Source of the DNA: Hyphomicrobiales bacterium
GTDB taxonomy: Bacteria > Pseudomonadota > Alphaproteobacteria > Rhizobiales > Beijerinckiaceae
Direction: 5' to 3'
Assembly: GCA_019247605.1 (NCBI GenBank)
Contig: JAFBAS010000088.1
Span: 1 to 37,717, forward strand
Length of the DNA stretch: 37,717 nt
The stretch's first letter is position 1. Every line of letters starts with the position of its first letter. Shown one piece after another: positions 23,997-32,462 of this stretch. The position numbers and the translations under genes were made by a program. The notes beneath the pieces were generated by a model that searched no databases, was not told the origin of the DNA, and saw only the letters and a program-made list of their open reading frames with translations.

Positions 23997-25688
23997 ATGG
24001 CTACTCCCAAGGGGCTCGAGGGCGGGCTCACGAATTACGGCGACCCGGCGTTTTCGGCCTATCTGCGCCGCTCTTTTGCGCGCTCGATGGGCTATTCGCG
24101 CGAATTGCTCCGCAAGCCGATCATCGGCATCACGGCGACCGCGAGCGGCTTCAACAATTGCCATCGCGGCGTTCCCGAGCTCATCGAGGCGGTGAAGCGC
24201 GGCGTGCTCGCGGCCGGCGGACTGCCGCTCGAATTTCCGGTGATCTCGCTCGGCGAGGTGTTCCTCAACCCGACGAGCATGATGTTTCGCAACCTCATGG
24301 CGATGTGCGTCGAGGAGATGATCCGCGCCCAGCCCATGGACGCCGTCGTGCTCGTCGGCGGCTGCGACAAGACCTTGCCGGCGCTAGTCATGGGCGCGGC
24401 CTCGGCCAAGAAGCCCGCCATCGTGCTCGCCACCGGCCCGATGATGACCTCGCGCTATCGCGGCGAGCGGCTCGGTGCCTGCACGGATTGCCGCCGTTTC
24501 TGGGCGCGCTATCGCGCCGGCGAGGTGAGCGATGCCAATCTCGAGCGCATCGAGCGGGGCCTTGCGACCACGGAAGGCACCTGCGCCGTCATGGGAACGG
24601 CGAGCACCATGGCGATCTTGTGCGAGACGCTCGGCCTGATGCTTCCGGGCACGGCCGCGATCCCGGCCGTCCACGCGGACCGGCTGCGCGCGGCGGAAGC
24701 CACGGGCACGGCGGCGATGGAGCTTGCCCATTCCGGGCGCACGTTCGACGAGGTCGTGAGCGAAAAAAGCGTGCGCAACGCCTTGCGCGTTCTGCTCGCG
24801 GTCGGTGGCTCGACGAACGCGGTCATTCATTTGACCGCGATGATGCGCCGCCTCGGCCTGCCGGTCACCTTGCGCGATCTCGACGCGCTTTCCGATTCGA
24901 CGCCGGTGCTCGTCGATCTCAAGCCGACCGGCCAAGGCTATATGGAGGATTTCTTCGCCGCGGGCGGCGTCGGCGCGCTGTTGCGGCGTTTGTCGCCGTT
25001 GCTCGATCTCGACGCCATGACAGTCACCGGCTTGCCGTTGCGCGACACGCTTCCCGAGGCGGAGGACTGGATCGACGACGCGGTGGTCCGCAGCGTGGAG
25101 AAGCCGGTGAGCCATGCGGGCGGTCTCGTCGCCTTGTTCGGAAGCCTCGCGCCGAATGGCGCGATCTTGAAACGCGCCGCCGCCGATGAGAGCCTCTTCG
25201 AGCGCAGCTTTCGCGCCATCGTCTTCGAGGACCTCGCCGATCTTTCCGCCCGCATCGATGCGCCCGATCTCGATGTGCGCGCGGACGACGCCTTGATCCT
25301 TCGCCGCGCCGGACCGCGCGCCTGCGGCATGCCCGAGGCTGGCTACATCCCGATCCCGCGCAAGCTCGCCGAAAAGGGCGTGAAGGACATGTTGCGCATT
25401 TCGGACGCCCGCATGAGCGGCACCGCTTATGGCACCATCGTGCTTCACGTCTCGCCCGAGGCGGAAGCCGGCGGGCCGATCGGCCTCGTGCGCACCGGAG
25501 ATCGCATCAAGCTTTCCGTCGCCGAGCGCCGCCTCGATCTTCAGCTCGACGCCGCCGAGCTCAAGCGGCGGCGGGGTGAGCGGCCGCAAAGCGAGGGCGT
25601 GGCGACGCGCGGATGGCAGATGCTCTATCGCGACCATGTTCTCCAGGCGGAGGACGGTTGCGACCTCGATTTCCTCGCGAGCGCGTGA
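23997..25688 (+). CDS. IlvD/Edd-family dehydratase, probably a sugar-acid dehydratase
   Basis: The 563-residue enzyme has the three Fe-S cysteines of the family: Cys55 (FNNCHRG), Cys123 (VGGCDKTLP) and Cys196 (EGTCAVMGTASTM). The C-terminal active-site segment is DARMSGTAYGTIVLHVSPEA. Family members dehydrate dihydroxy acids or aldonic acids (arabinonate, xylonate, rhamnonate, phosphogluconate) to 2-oxo-3-deoxy acids. The length and the RISDARMSGTAYG segment, along with a neighbouring FAH-type enzyme, favour a sugar-acid substrate over the branched-chain IlvD reaction. It is 16 bp after the aminotransferase and just upstream of anmK. Confidence 0.85.
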   Translation: MATPKGLEGGLTNYGDPAFSAYLRRSFARSMGYSRELLRKPIIGITATASGFNNCHRGVPELIEAVKRGVLAAGGLPLEFPVISLGEVFLNPTSMMFRNLMAMCVEEMIRAQPMDAVVLVGGCDKTLPALVMGAASAKKPAIVLATGPMMTSRYRGERLGACTDCRRFWARYRAGEVSDANLERIERGLATTEGTCAVMGTASTMAILCETLGLMLPGTAAIPAVHADRLRAAEATGTAAMELAHSGRTFDEVVSEKSVRNALRVLLAVGGSTNAVIHLTAMMRRLGLPVTLRDLDALSDSTPVLVDLKPTGQGYMEDFFAAGGVGALLRRLSPLLDLDAMTVTGLPLRDTLPEAEDWIDDAVVRSVEKPVSHAGGLVALFGSLAPNGAILKRAAADESLFERSFRAIVFEDLADLSARIDAPDLDVRADDALILRRAGPRACGMPEAGYIPIPRKLAEKGVKDMLRISDARMSGTAYGTIVLHVSPEAEAGGPIGLVRTGDRIKLSVAERRLDLQLDAAELKRRRGERPQSEGVATRGWQMLYRDHVLQAEDGCDLDFLASA

Positions 25689-25745
25689 GAGGCGCGTCGC
25701 TCGATTTTGACGCCAGCTTTGATGGAGCGTGACGAAGCCTTGCCG

Positions 25746-26876
25746 ATGAAGCCGGTCCTCGCGATGGGTCTGATGACGGGCACCGTGCTCGACGGCAACA
25801 TCGATCTTGCACTCATCCGCACCGATGGCGAGGAGGTCCAGGAATTCGGCGCCTGGAAGCTTGCTCCCTACGCGCCGGAGGTTCCCCCGCTTCTCGCCAA
25901 GGCGCTCATCGCGGCGCGCGAGTGGAATTTCGAAGGGCGGGAGCCCTCGATCTTCCGCGACGCCGAAGAGGCGCTCACGCGCGCGCAGTCGGGCGCCGTC
26001 CTCGACTTTTTCCGCGAGGCGGCGATCGACCCCTCGCGTATCGCCGTCATCGGTTTTCATGGCCAAACCGTGCTGCACAAAGCGCCGCGGCCGGGATCTC
26101 CCGGCGCGACGCGCCAGCTCGGGGATGGCGAGCTCATGGCGCGCCTCACCGGCATCGACGTGGCTTTCGATTTCCGCAGCGCCGACATGCGCGCCGGCGG
26201 GCAAGGAGCTCCTCTCAGCCCCGCCTATCACGTGGCGCTCTTGCGGCGCATCGCCGCCGCGCCGAACACCGCCGTGCTCAATCTCGGCGGGGTCGGCAAC
26301 ATCACCTGGTGGGGCGGCGAAAACCGCATCATCGGCTTCGACACGGGGCCGGCCAACGCACCGATCAACGATTGGATCGGCGAGCATGGCGCCGGCGAAA
26401 TGGACCGTGACGGACGCCTTGCGAGGCGCGGCAATGTCGACGAGGCGCGGCTTGCAGCGTTGTTGCGCCACCCCTATTTCTCCGCGCCCTTCCCGAAATC
26501 GCTCGACCGCAACGATTTCACGTCCGAGATGGCGAAGGGCCTCTCGCTCGAGGACGGCGCCGCGACGCTCACGGCAATTTCGGCCGCTGCCGTCGGCAAG
26601 GCGCTCGATCTCTTGCCCGAGCGGCCATCGCGCCTCATCGTCTGCGGCGGCGGGCGACGCAATCCCACGCTCCTCGAGGCGATCCGGTCGCGCGCCGCCG
26701 TCACGGCCTCTCTTGCCGAAGAGGCCGGCTGGCGCGGCGACGCGATCGAGGCCGAGTGTTTCGCCTTTCTCGCGGTGCGCGTGCTGCGCGGCTTGCCGTT
26801 GAGCTTCCCGTTGACCACCGGCGTGAAAAGCCCGACGCCCGGCGGGCGCTTGGCGCACCCCAAGGCCGCGGCGTAA
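25746..26876 (+). CDS. anmK: Anhydro-N-acetylmuramic acid kinase (AnmK family)
   Basis: The 376-residue ASKHA-fold kinase opens 1,6-anhydroMurNAc and phosphorylates it to MurNAc-6-phosphate in cell-wall recycling. It shows [16 protein letters not shown] at the N terminus, [31 protein letters not shown] and [10 protein letters not shown]. The N-terminal motif differs from the common MSGTSLDG form, which as I recall is a feature of an alphaproteobacterial subgroup. The start could also be 25722; the ATG at 25746 best matches family N termini. Placement between a dehydratase and an FAH enzyme is unexpected for recycling and suggests a wider catabolic role for the operon. Confidence 0.85.
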   Translation: MKPVLAMGLMTGTVLDGNIDLALIRTDGEEVQEFGAWKLAPYAPEVPPLLAKALIAAREWNFEGREPSIFRDAEEALTRAQSGAVLDFFREAAIDPSRIAVIGFHGQTVLHKAPRPGSPGATRQLGDGELMARLTGIDVAFDFRSADMRAGGQGAPLSPAYHVALLRRIAAAPNTAVLNLGGVGNITWWGGENRIIGFDTGPANAPINDWIGEHGAGEMDRDGRLARRGNVDEARLAALLRHPYFSAPFPKSLDRNDFTSEMAKGLSLEDGAATLTAISAAAVGKALDLLPERPSRLIVCGGGRRNPTLLEAIRSRAAVTASLAEEAGWRGDAIEAECFAFLAVRVLRGLPLSFPLTTGVKSPTPGGRLAHPKAAA

Positions 26877-26928
26877 GCGAGAAGGCCGCCGATTTTCGCC
26901 TCGACACGAAGAGTTGGGACAAGGACAG

Positions 26929-28116
26929 ATGACCACGAACCTCAATCTGGCGCTCACGCCCGGCCACAGCCTTCCGCAGGATCGCGCGGACACCGCGCTT
27001 GCCGGCCGCGTCTGGCGGCCCGAGCTCGCGGGCCCTTCCGTCGTCGCCATCCGGCCGGAGGGTGCCTTCGACATCACGGCGAGCTTCCCGACGATGCGCG
27101 ACCTTTGCGAGGCCGAGCGCCCCGCGGAAGCCTTGCGCCGCGCCAAGGGCGAGAAGATCGCCGGCCTCGCCGAACTCCTCGCCAACACGCCGCCCGACCG
27201 CCGCGACGCCGCAAAGCCCTGGCTCCTCGCACCCATCGATCTTCAGGCCATCAAGGCCGCGGGCGTCACCTTCGCGATCTCGATGCTCGAACGTGTGATC
27301 GAGGAGCGGGCGCGCGGCAATCCGGAGGGCGCCGCCGCGATCCGCGGCGAGATCGTGCGCCTCGTGGGGGAGGATTTCGCCAAGCTCAAGCCGGGATCGC
27401 CCGAGGCGATGCGCCTCAAGGAAATGCTCGTCGCGCAAGGCGCCTGGAGCCAATACCTCGAGGTCGGCATCGGGCCGGACGCGGAGATCTTCACGAAGTC
27501 GCAGCCGCTTTCGGCCGTCGGCACCCTCGTGGATGCCGGCATCCATCCGGCTTCGACCTGGAACAACCCAGAGCCCGAAGTCGTGCTCGCGGTGAGCTCG
27601 AAGGGGCAGATCGTCGCCGCCGCGCTCGGCAACGACGTCAACCTCCGCGACGTCGAGGGCCGCTCGGCGCTTCTTTTGTCGAAGGCCAAGGACAATAACG
27701 CAAGCTGCGCCGTCGGCCCGTTTTTGCGCTTCTTCGACGAGCGCTTCTCGCTCGAGGATGTGCGCCGCATGACCGTGACGCTCGTGGTCGAGGGCGAGGA
27801 CGGCTTTCGGCTCGACGGCTCATCCTCACTCGCCAAGATCAGCCGCGATCCCGCCGATCTCGTGGCGCAGATGGTCAACGCCCATCACCGCTTCCCGGAC
27901 GGCGCGGTGCTGTTCCTCGGCACGCTCTTCGCACCCGTCGAGGATCGCGGCGCCAAGGGCAAGGGATTCACGCACAAGGTCGGCGACATCGTCACAATCG
28001 CCGCGCCCCAGCTCGGCCGCCTCGTGAACCGCATCCGCCACACGGACAAATGCGAGCCGTGGGAATTCGGTATGGCGTCGCTGATGCGGAACTTGGCGGG
28101 GCGGGAGTTGATTTGA
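26929..28116 (+). CDS. Fumarylacetoacetate hydrolase (FAH) superfamily enzyme
   Basis: The 395-residue protein has an FAH-type C-terminal catalytic domain with metal-binding glutamates in WNNPEPEVVLAV, followed by GNDVNLRDVEGRSALLL and KDNNASCAVGPF. GFTHKVGDIVTI near the end is typical. The length and an all-alpha N-terminal region resemble the COG3970 group, which as I recall includes 2-keto-3-deoxy-pentonate dehydratases of Weimberg-type pathways. Paired with an IlvD/Edd dehydratase, it could convert a sugar acid in two dehydrations to a 2-oxoglutarate semialdehyde-type product. That is inference; hydrolase activity is the alternative. It is the last gene of the operon. Confidence 0.8.
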   Translation: MTTNLNLALTPGHSLPQDRADTALAGRVWRPELAGPSVVAIRPEGAFDITASFPTMRDLCEAERPAEALRRAKGEKIAGLAELLANTPPDRRDAAKPWLLAPIDLQAIKAAGVTFAISMLERVIEERARGNPEGAAAIRGEIVRLVGEDFAKLKPGSPEAMRLKEMLVAQGAWSQYLEVGIGPDAEIFTKSQPLSAVGTLVDAGIHPASTWNNPEPEVVLAVSSKGQIVAAALGNDVNLRDVEGRSALLLSKAKDNNASCAVGPFLRFFDERFSLEDVRRMTVTLVVEGEDGFRLDGSSSLAKISRDPADLVAQMVNAHHRFPDGAVLFLGTLFAPVEDRGAKGKGFTHKVGDIVTIAAPQLGRLVNRIRHTDKCEPWEFGMASLMRNLAGRELI

Positions 28117-28199
28117 GGGCGACATGGCAGCGTCAAGATAGGGGGCGACAACCATTCACTCCTCGCGCGCTGCGATGATCGTCAAGCCACTCATCATCG

Positions 28200-28619
28200 T
28201 CATCGCAACTGCCAAGGATCGACGAGTGGAACACCTGTGGCCTCGACGTCGCGGGTGTTGCGGGTGACTAGGGTGAGGCCGCGGCTGATCGCTGTAGCTG
28301 CGATCAACATGTCGATGACAGGCAGACTTCGGCCGGCGGACAACTCGCCCCAGTGCCTCGCCGTTGCGGCATCGATGGGCAGAACGCGGTTAGCGAAATT
28401 CGTCTCGATGCCGTCCACCCAGGCGCCCAGCTGGTCAGCGGCGCTAGGGTCCGTTCGGCGCTTGGCCGCGACGCCCTTACGTAATTCTCCCAAGGTCAGA
28501 ACGCTCAAAAACAGGCCATCCGCCCCCGCCGCCGAAAGGAAGGCGATGACCCCGCCGTCGGCGCGGGCCTTGCGTGTCTCCGAGATGACATTGGTATCGA
28601 GAAGATAGCCGGACGCCAC
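28200..28619 (-). CDS. PIN-domain toxin ribonuclease (VapC/FitB type)
   Basis: The 139-residue PIN domain has the acidic residues expected for a metal-dependent RNase: Asp8 (YLLDTNVISE), Glu45 (LTLGELRKG), Asp103 (VIDMLIAATA) and Asp124 (TRNTRDVEA). VapC toxins cleave tRNA or rRNA and are held in check by the antitoxin. The ATG follows the antitoxin stop by 3 bp. It converges with the FAH gene 83 bp away. The target RNA cannot be predicted. Confidence 0.9.
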   Translation of the reverse strand: MASGYLLDTNVISETRKARADGGVIAFLSAAGADGLFLSVLTLGELRKGVAAKRRTDPSAADQLGAWVDGIETNFANRVLPIDAATARHWGELSAGRSLPVIDMLIAATAISRGLTLVTRNTRDVEATGVPLVDPWQLR

Positions 28620-28622
28620 GGC

Positions 28623-28868
28623 CTAAAGCTCGACGGCGCGGCCCACGTCGCGCGGGCGCTCGATGGTGAAATCATCGACCTTGGGACCGCCGAGCAGATA
28701 GGCTTTGAAATCCGGCTTGTGCGTGGCCAAGGCCCGGTAGTCTTCGATCGATAACACGACCGCACGCTCCGCGCCGTGGCGAGTGATGGTCTGAGGCCCC
28801 TCGGTACGGGCACGCTCAATCAGCTCACTCAGTCGTGTTTTCGCGTCCTGGACTTGCCATGTCGCCAT
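28623..28868 (-). CDS. Phd/YefM-family antitoxin
   Basis: The 81-residue antitoxin has an N-terminal DNA-binding Phd domain (WQVQDAKTRLSELIERA, then ERAVVLSIEDYRAL). A C-terminal toxin-neutralising tail, ending with ERPRDVGRAVEL, follows. It probably binds the palindrome just upstream to autoregulate the pair. The ATG at 28868 has AAAGGG 5 nt upstream; the GTG at 28874 is the alternative. Antitoxin-first order with a 3-bp gap to the toxin is canonical for type II modules. Confidence 0.88.
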   Translation of the reverse strand: MATWQVQDAKTRLSELIERARTEGPQTITRHGAERAVVLSIEDYRALATHKPDFKAYLLGGPKVDDFTIERPRDVGRAVEL

Positions 28869-28890
28869 CGTCACCCTTTCTGTCCTGACT

Positions 28891-28915
28891 GACTAGAATA
28901 TAAGACATTCTGGTC
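28891..28915. promoter_or_regulatory. Operator palindrome for the toxin-antitoxin pair
   Basis: GACTAGAAT (28891-28899) and ATTCTGGTC (28907-28915) are inverted repeats matching at 8 of 9 positions, with a 7-nt spacer. A possible minus-strand -10 (TATATT, 28902-28897) lies inside the left arm, so a bound antitoxin would block transcription. The palindrome sits about 22 bp before the antitoxin ATG. Confidence 0.5.
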
Positions 28916-29113
28916 GATTTGAACAGCATCTGGGCGACCGCAACAACCCCCCGCTGCACGTACTGGTTTTGCGGGGTTTTGGAGCAACGCCAAACGCCGA
29001 CCTGAGAGCCACGTCCATCCGTGCCAGTAGCTGTTCTGAGATGAGGTTGCGGAACAAAGAGGTGACGGCGCGGATTGAATTGGTGGTGCGCCCCTACAGC
29101 GAAGCGGGAACCA

Positions 29114-29467
29114 ATGGTCGACGAAAAGGAAAAACCCCCGACGAGCTCAAACACCGGGAGCGACCCCGATGAAGAGCGCATTCGCCGGAAGGCTTACGAG
29201 CTGTGGCTTGAGGAAGGTAGGCCCGAAGGCCGAGACCGTGACCATTGGGAGCTCGCCCGCGAGCTCGTCGCAATCGAGGATTCGCAGAAGACTACCTTGC
29301 GGCCACCGCCGAAGGAGGACGGGGAGCCCGCCGAGCCGCCTGAGGCCTTCGAAAATCAAGGTGACGTTCCGGGCCTCACCGACCAAGGCGAGGGGGAACC
29401 TGGACCGAGCTGGAAGGCGGCGGCCGAAGTGGGTTCGGAGCTTCCCCTTTCCCGAGACAAGGAATGA
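29114..29467 (+). CDS. DUF2934 domain protein
   Basis: The 117-residue acidic, proline-rich soluble protein has a central DUF2934 helix-turn-helix-like segment at about residues 19-55 (RIRRKAYELWLEEGRPEG then DHWELARELVA). The rest is low-complexity and probably disordered (PPPKEDGEPAEPPEAF). DUF2934 proteins are frequent in alphaproteobacteria and have no known function. The start follows AGCGGGAA. It stands alone, divergent from the toxin-antitoxin pair and upstream of an intergenic repeat cluster. Confidence 0.7.
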   Translation: MVDEKEKPPTSSNTGSDPDEERIRRKAYELWLEEGRPEGRDRDHWELARELVAIEDSQKTTLRPPPKEDGEPAEPPEAFENQGDVPGLTDQGEGEPGPSWKAAAEVGSELPLSRDKE

Positions 29468-29489
29468 GCGAGAGCGGCTTTCACCATGC

Positions 29490-29670
29490 CGGCTCATTCC
29501 CACGAAAGTGGGAATCCAGATCCCGAATCAAAGCTTAAGAAGTCCCCTAGACGCCGCTTTCGCGGACGCGGACGCAGATGGCCTGCGCACACAACCCCTG
29601 CTCCTTCCCCGAAAGCGGGAATCCAGAACTGCAGTTGATGCGGGAGGTCTGGGGTCCCGCCTTCGCGGGA
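29490..29670. repeat. REP-like palindromic repeats (three copies)
   Basis: Three related palindromes occur between the DUF2934 gene and the ABC ATPase gene. The first (29496-29515) has perfect 8-bp arms ATTCCCAC/GTGGGAAT around a GAAA loop. The second (29605-29621), TTCCCCGAAAGCGGGAA, is degraded by one bulge. The third (29655-29670), TCCCGC/GCGGGA around CTTC, is inverted. The first two continue as ATCCAGA. They resemble the short extragenic palindromes scattered through many alphaproteobacterial genomes. Confidence 0.6.
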
Positions 29671-29708
29671 ACGAGCGGAAATATCTTCGCGGGACGAGCG
29701 GAAATATC
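29662..29708. repeat. Tandem 24/23-bp direct repeat
   Basis: Two copies lie head to tail, at 29662-29685 and 29686-29708. Both read TTCGCGGGA..CGAGCGGAAATATC and differ by a single missing A. The first overlaps the third palindrome, so the array probably grew by slippage from a palindromic repeat end. It finishes 20 bp before the ABC ATPase stop codon. Confidence 0.75.
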
Positions 29709-29728
29709 GATGCGCGACTCCTCCTTCC

Positions 29729-30505
29729 TCATCGCATCGCTCGCACGGCCTCGTCATGAATCAGCCCCATGATGCGGCGCTTGATCGCGATGAATTCCGG
29801 CGAAGTGAGAAGGTCGACATGGCGCGGGCGCGCAAGATCGATCTCGACCCGTTCCTTGATGCGCCCTGGCCTTGCGGTCATCACGTGCACCCGGTCCCCG
29901 AGAAGGATGGCTTCGTCGATGTCATGGGTGATGAAGAGGACCGTCTTTTGCGAGTGCTGCCAGATTTGCAGAAGCAGCTCCTGCATCAGGGAGCGCGTCT
30001 GGCTGTCGAGCGCACCGAAAGGCTCGTCCATCAGGAGGATTTCGGGATCGTTGGCGAGCGCGCGGGCGAGTGCGACGCGCTGCATCATGCCGCCCGAAAG
30101 CTGCTTCGGGTAGGCGCTCTCGAAACCCTCGAGGCCGACCTCCTTGATAAAATGGTCCGAGATGTGTCTTCGCTTGTCGGCCGGAATGCCGCCGATGCGC
30201 AGACCGAACTCGACATTGTTGCGCACGTCGAGCCAGGGGAAGAGCGTGTAGGATTGGAACACCATGCCCCGGTCCTTGCCGGGCCGCGTCACCGGGATTC
30301 CATCGAGCGTGATCGCGCCCCGCGTCGGCTCGACGAGCCCGGCGACGAGCCGCAGCAGGCTCGATTTGCCGCATCCCGAAGGACCGACGATGACGGCGAA
30401 TTCCTGCTCGCCGACTTCGAGCGAGACATCGTCGAGGGCGAGCACCGGCGCCCCGGTCCTTGGAAAGAATTCGAGCGTGACCTTGTCGAGCTTCAGCTTG
30501 GTCAT
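29729..30505 (-). CDS. ABC transporter ATP-binding subunit (NitT/TauT type)
   Basis: The 258-residue ATPase has Walker A GPSGCGKSS (residues 41-49), Q-loop MVFQSYTLFPWLDVRNN, signature LSGGMMQRVALARAL, Walker B EILLMDEPFGALD and the H-loop ITHDIDEA. These fit the SsuB/TauB/NrtD group, which powers uptake of nitrate, sulfonates, taurine or similar small anions. The ATG at 30505 overlaps the permease stop as ATGA, so ATPase and permease are translationally coupled. A longer open frame to 31204 is the permease read in another frame. Confidence 0.93.
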   Translation of the reverse strand: MTKLKLDKVTLEFFPRTGAPVLALDDVSLEVGEQEFAVIVGPSGCGKSSLLRLVAGLVEPTRGAITLDGIPVTRPGKDRGMVFQSYTLFPWLDVRNNVEFGLRIGGIPADKRRHISDHFIKEVGLEGFESAYPKQLSGGMMQRVALARALANDPEILLMDEPFGALDSQTRSLMQELLLQIWQHSQKTVLFITHDIDEAILLGDRVHVMTARPGRIKERVEIDLARPRHVDLLTSPEFIAIKRRIMGLIHDEAVRAMR

Positions 30506-31353
30506 CGGCTTTCCGTCGCCCAAGGAAGAAGCCAGTCGCGCAGGAGCTTGAAAAGCTGGTCGGTGATGAGGCCAAGCAAGCCGATCACCGCGATGCCGAG
30601 GAATATCCGATCGGTGAACAGGCCGCGCTCCGAGTTGAGAATGAAATAGCCGAGCCCCTTGTTGGCGGCGACGAACTCCGCGATCACGAGATAGGTCCAG
30701 GCCCAGCCGAGCGTGACGCGCAAGGTGTCGACGACGCCGGGCAGCGTCGCGGGGATGAGCACGCGCGTGACCACGGTGCGCCGGTTGGCGCCGAGCGTGT
30801 AGGAGACGTCGAGAAGGTCGCTCGAGACGTTGCGCGATACGTCCGCGACGAGGATGAGCTGCTGGAACAAGGTGCCGATGAAGATGACCGTGACTTTCTC
30901 CTCGATGCCGATTCCCACCCATAAAATGAGGAGCGGAATAAGGGCGCTCACCGGAAGATAGCGGATGAAGTTGGTGACCGGCTCGATCGCCGCCTCGGCG
31001 ATCTTGAAGCTGCCCATGAGGATGCCGAGCGGCACGGCGAGGATCGAGGCGAGAATGAAGCCGCTCATGATCTCGCCGACGCTCGCGGCGGTGTTCACCG
31101 CGAGCGAGCCGTCCTGGATGCCGTCGACGCCGGCGCGCAGGACCTCGACCGGGGTCGGCAGGAAGTCGGAACGAACGAAGCCGCCGTAAGAGAGCAGGCA
31201 CCACAAAAGCAGAACGGAGACCCCGACGGTCGCGCTCACGGTGAGGTAAACGGATCGGGGGATCTCCTTCTTCGGTGCCGCGTAGGCGTCGAGGCGCGAG
31301 CGATGCACCGCGCTTCGATCAGCCGTTGACGAATTTGTAGTCGATGATGTCAT
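30502..31353 (-). CDS. ABC transporter permease (NitT/TauT type)
   Basis: The 283-residue inner-membrane permease has about six transmembrane segments, starting near residue 37. The coupling motif region, DVSYTLGANRRTVVTRVLIP, carries the EAA-like sequence that contacts the ATPase. SDLLDVSYTLGA and LGWAWTYLVIAEFVAANKGLGYFI are typical of SsuC/TauC. The ATG at 31353 would overlap the binding-protein gene by 35 bp; a GTG at 31308 is an alternative start that removes the overlap. The gene order is binding protein, permease, ATPase. Confidence 0.88.
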   Translation of the reverse strand: MTSSTTNSSTADRSAVHRSRLDAYAAPKKEIPRSVYLTVSATVGVSVLLLWCLLSYGGFVRSDFLPTPVEVLRAGVDGIQDGSLAVNTAASVGEIMSGFILASILAVPLGILMGSFKIAEAAIEPVTNFIRYLPVSALIPLLILWVGIGIEEKVTVIFIGTLFQQLILVADVSRNVSSDLLDVSYTLGANRRTVVTRVLIPATLPGVVDTLRVTLGWAWTYLVIAEFVAANKGLGYFILNSERGLFTDRIFLGIAVIGLLGLITDQLFKLLRDWLLPWATESR

Positions 31354-32305
31354 CGGGCGTCAGCTTCACCTGAAGCTTGCCGTGGCTCGACCAGACGTCG
31401 ATCGCTTCCTGCACGGTGTTCTTGAGCGGCCCGGGCTTTTCCTTCGTGCCGAAGAAGGTCTTGTTGTCCTCGGCGCCATAGAACTTGATGCCGGTGAGCG
31501 TTTCGCCGAAGACCTTGGGATCCTTGAGCCAGCCGCCCACGCCCTTCGCCATGATCTCATTGGACTCGTCGGGATGGGCGCGCACGTAAGCGACGGCCTC
31601 GTTCCAGGCGTCGACGACGGCTTTCGTCTCCTTCGGGTGCTTGTCGACGTAGTCGGATGTCGTCGTGATGATATCGGTGATCAGGCCGGGCGTGCTCGAG
31701 GAATCGACGAGCAAGTGCCCGAAATCGGTCTGCTTGCCGCGCGAAAGCCAGGGCTCCCAGGTAACGGCCGCATCGACCTTCTTGGCGACGAAGGCGGCGC
31801 CGGCTTCAGGCGCGGCCATGTTCACCGTCTTGAGGTCGCTCTCCTTGAGACCTGCCTTGCCCAGGAGAACGTTGAGGTAGAACTCCGAGACCGAGCCTTC
31901 GCTCACGGCGACGCTCTTGCCCTTGAGACCGCCTATCGAGGTCACATCCTTGAGCGCCACGATCCCGTCGCCGCCATTCGAGTCGTCGATCGCGACGACG
32001 TATTTGAATTGATCGGGCTTCTTCAAATAAAGGATGCCCGTGTCGACCGTGCTCGCGATCATGTCGATCTTGTTCGCAAGCATCGCGGGAAAGCGATCCT
32101 TGGGATCCTCCATCACGATGAGCTCGACATCGACGCCGTGGTTTTTGAAGAAACCCTTGTCGCGCGCGACATAGAGCGGTCCGTAGCCGACCCAGGTCGA
32201 ATGCGCGATTTTTATCGTTTCCGCGCCGGAGGACGTGGGCGAGGCCAGCGCGCCGAGGGCGACGCCACCGACAAGACCAAGAAGCAAGCCGAGATATTTG
32301 CGCAT
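31319..32305 (-). CDS. NitT/TauT-family substrate-binding protein
   Basis: The 328-residue protein has a signal peptide (basic MRKY, hydrophobic core about 5-22, likely cleavage near ASPTSSGA). A NMT1/SsuA-like periplasmic fold follows, with IAHSTWVGYGPLYVARDKGFF, LLGKAGLKESDLKTVNM, AAVTWEPWLSRG and NEAVAYVRAHPDE. It should deliver a small anionic or sulfonate-like ligand to the coupled permease, but the ligand is not readable from the sequence. The start at 32305 is chosen for GGGAGG 8 nt upstream. It heads the three-gene transporter operon. Confidence 0.88.
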   Translation of the reverse strand: MRKYLGLLLGLVGGVALGALASPTSSGAETIKIAHSTWVGYGPLYVARDKGFFKNHGVDVELIVMEDPKDRFPAMLANKIDMIASTVDTGILYLKKPDQFKYVVAIDDSNGGDGIVALKDVTSIGGLKGKSVAVSEGSVSEFYLNVLLGKAGLKESDLKTVNMAAPEAGAAFVAKKVDAAVTWEPWLSRGKQTDFGHLLVDSSSTPGLITDIITTTSDYVDKHPKETKAVVDAWNEAVAYVRAHPDESNEIMAKGVGGWLKDPKVFGETLTGIKFYGAEDNKTFFGTKEKPGPLKNTVQEAIDVWSSHGKLQVKLTPDDIIDYKFVNG

Positions 32306-32462
32306 CGATGCAACCTCCCTTGGATTCATCCAACCCTTCTGCTTGATGATCTAACTACGATTTCTTTCACAAAGCCAGCCATGCCAAAAGATCGACGGTC
32401 GCGTTGTTTGTGCCAACGGCTTTCTCTTTTTAAAGGGCTTGTTCTCGTCTGATGTAGCCGCC

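Noticed and set aside
24384-27236. A 950-codon minus-strand open frame opposite the dehydratase and anmK genes
   Set aside because: High-GC DNA opens the antisense frame of real genes. Its product is Arg/Ala/Gly/His-rich with no recognisable domain, while the plus strand encodes well-defined families.
29490-29708. Possible CRISPR array
   Set aside because: The repeats are palindromes in mixed orientation with irregular spacing, plus a direct tandem repeat with no spacer; no cas gene is present.
30506-31204. Upstream extension of the ABC ATPase frame
   Set aside because: It is the permease gene read in another frame; the ATG at 30505 gives a full normal ATPase.
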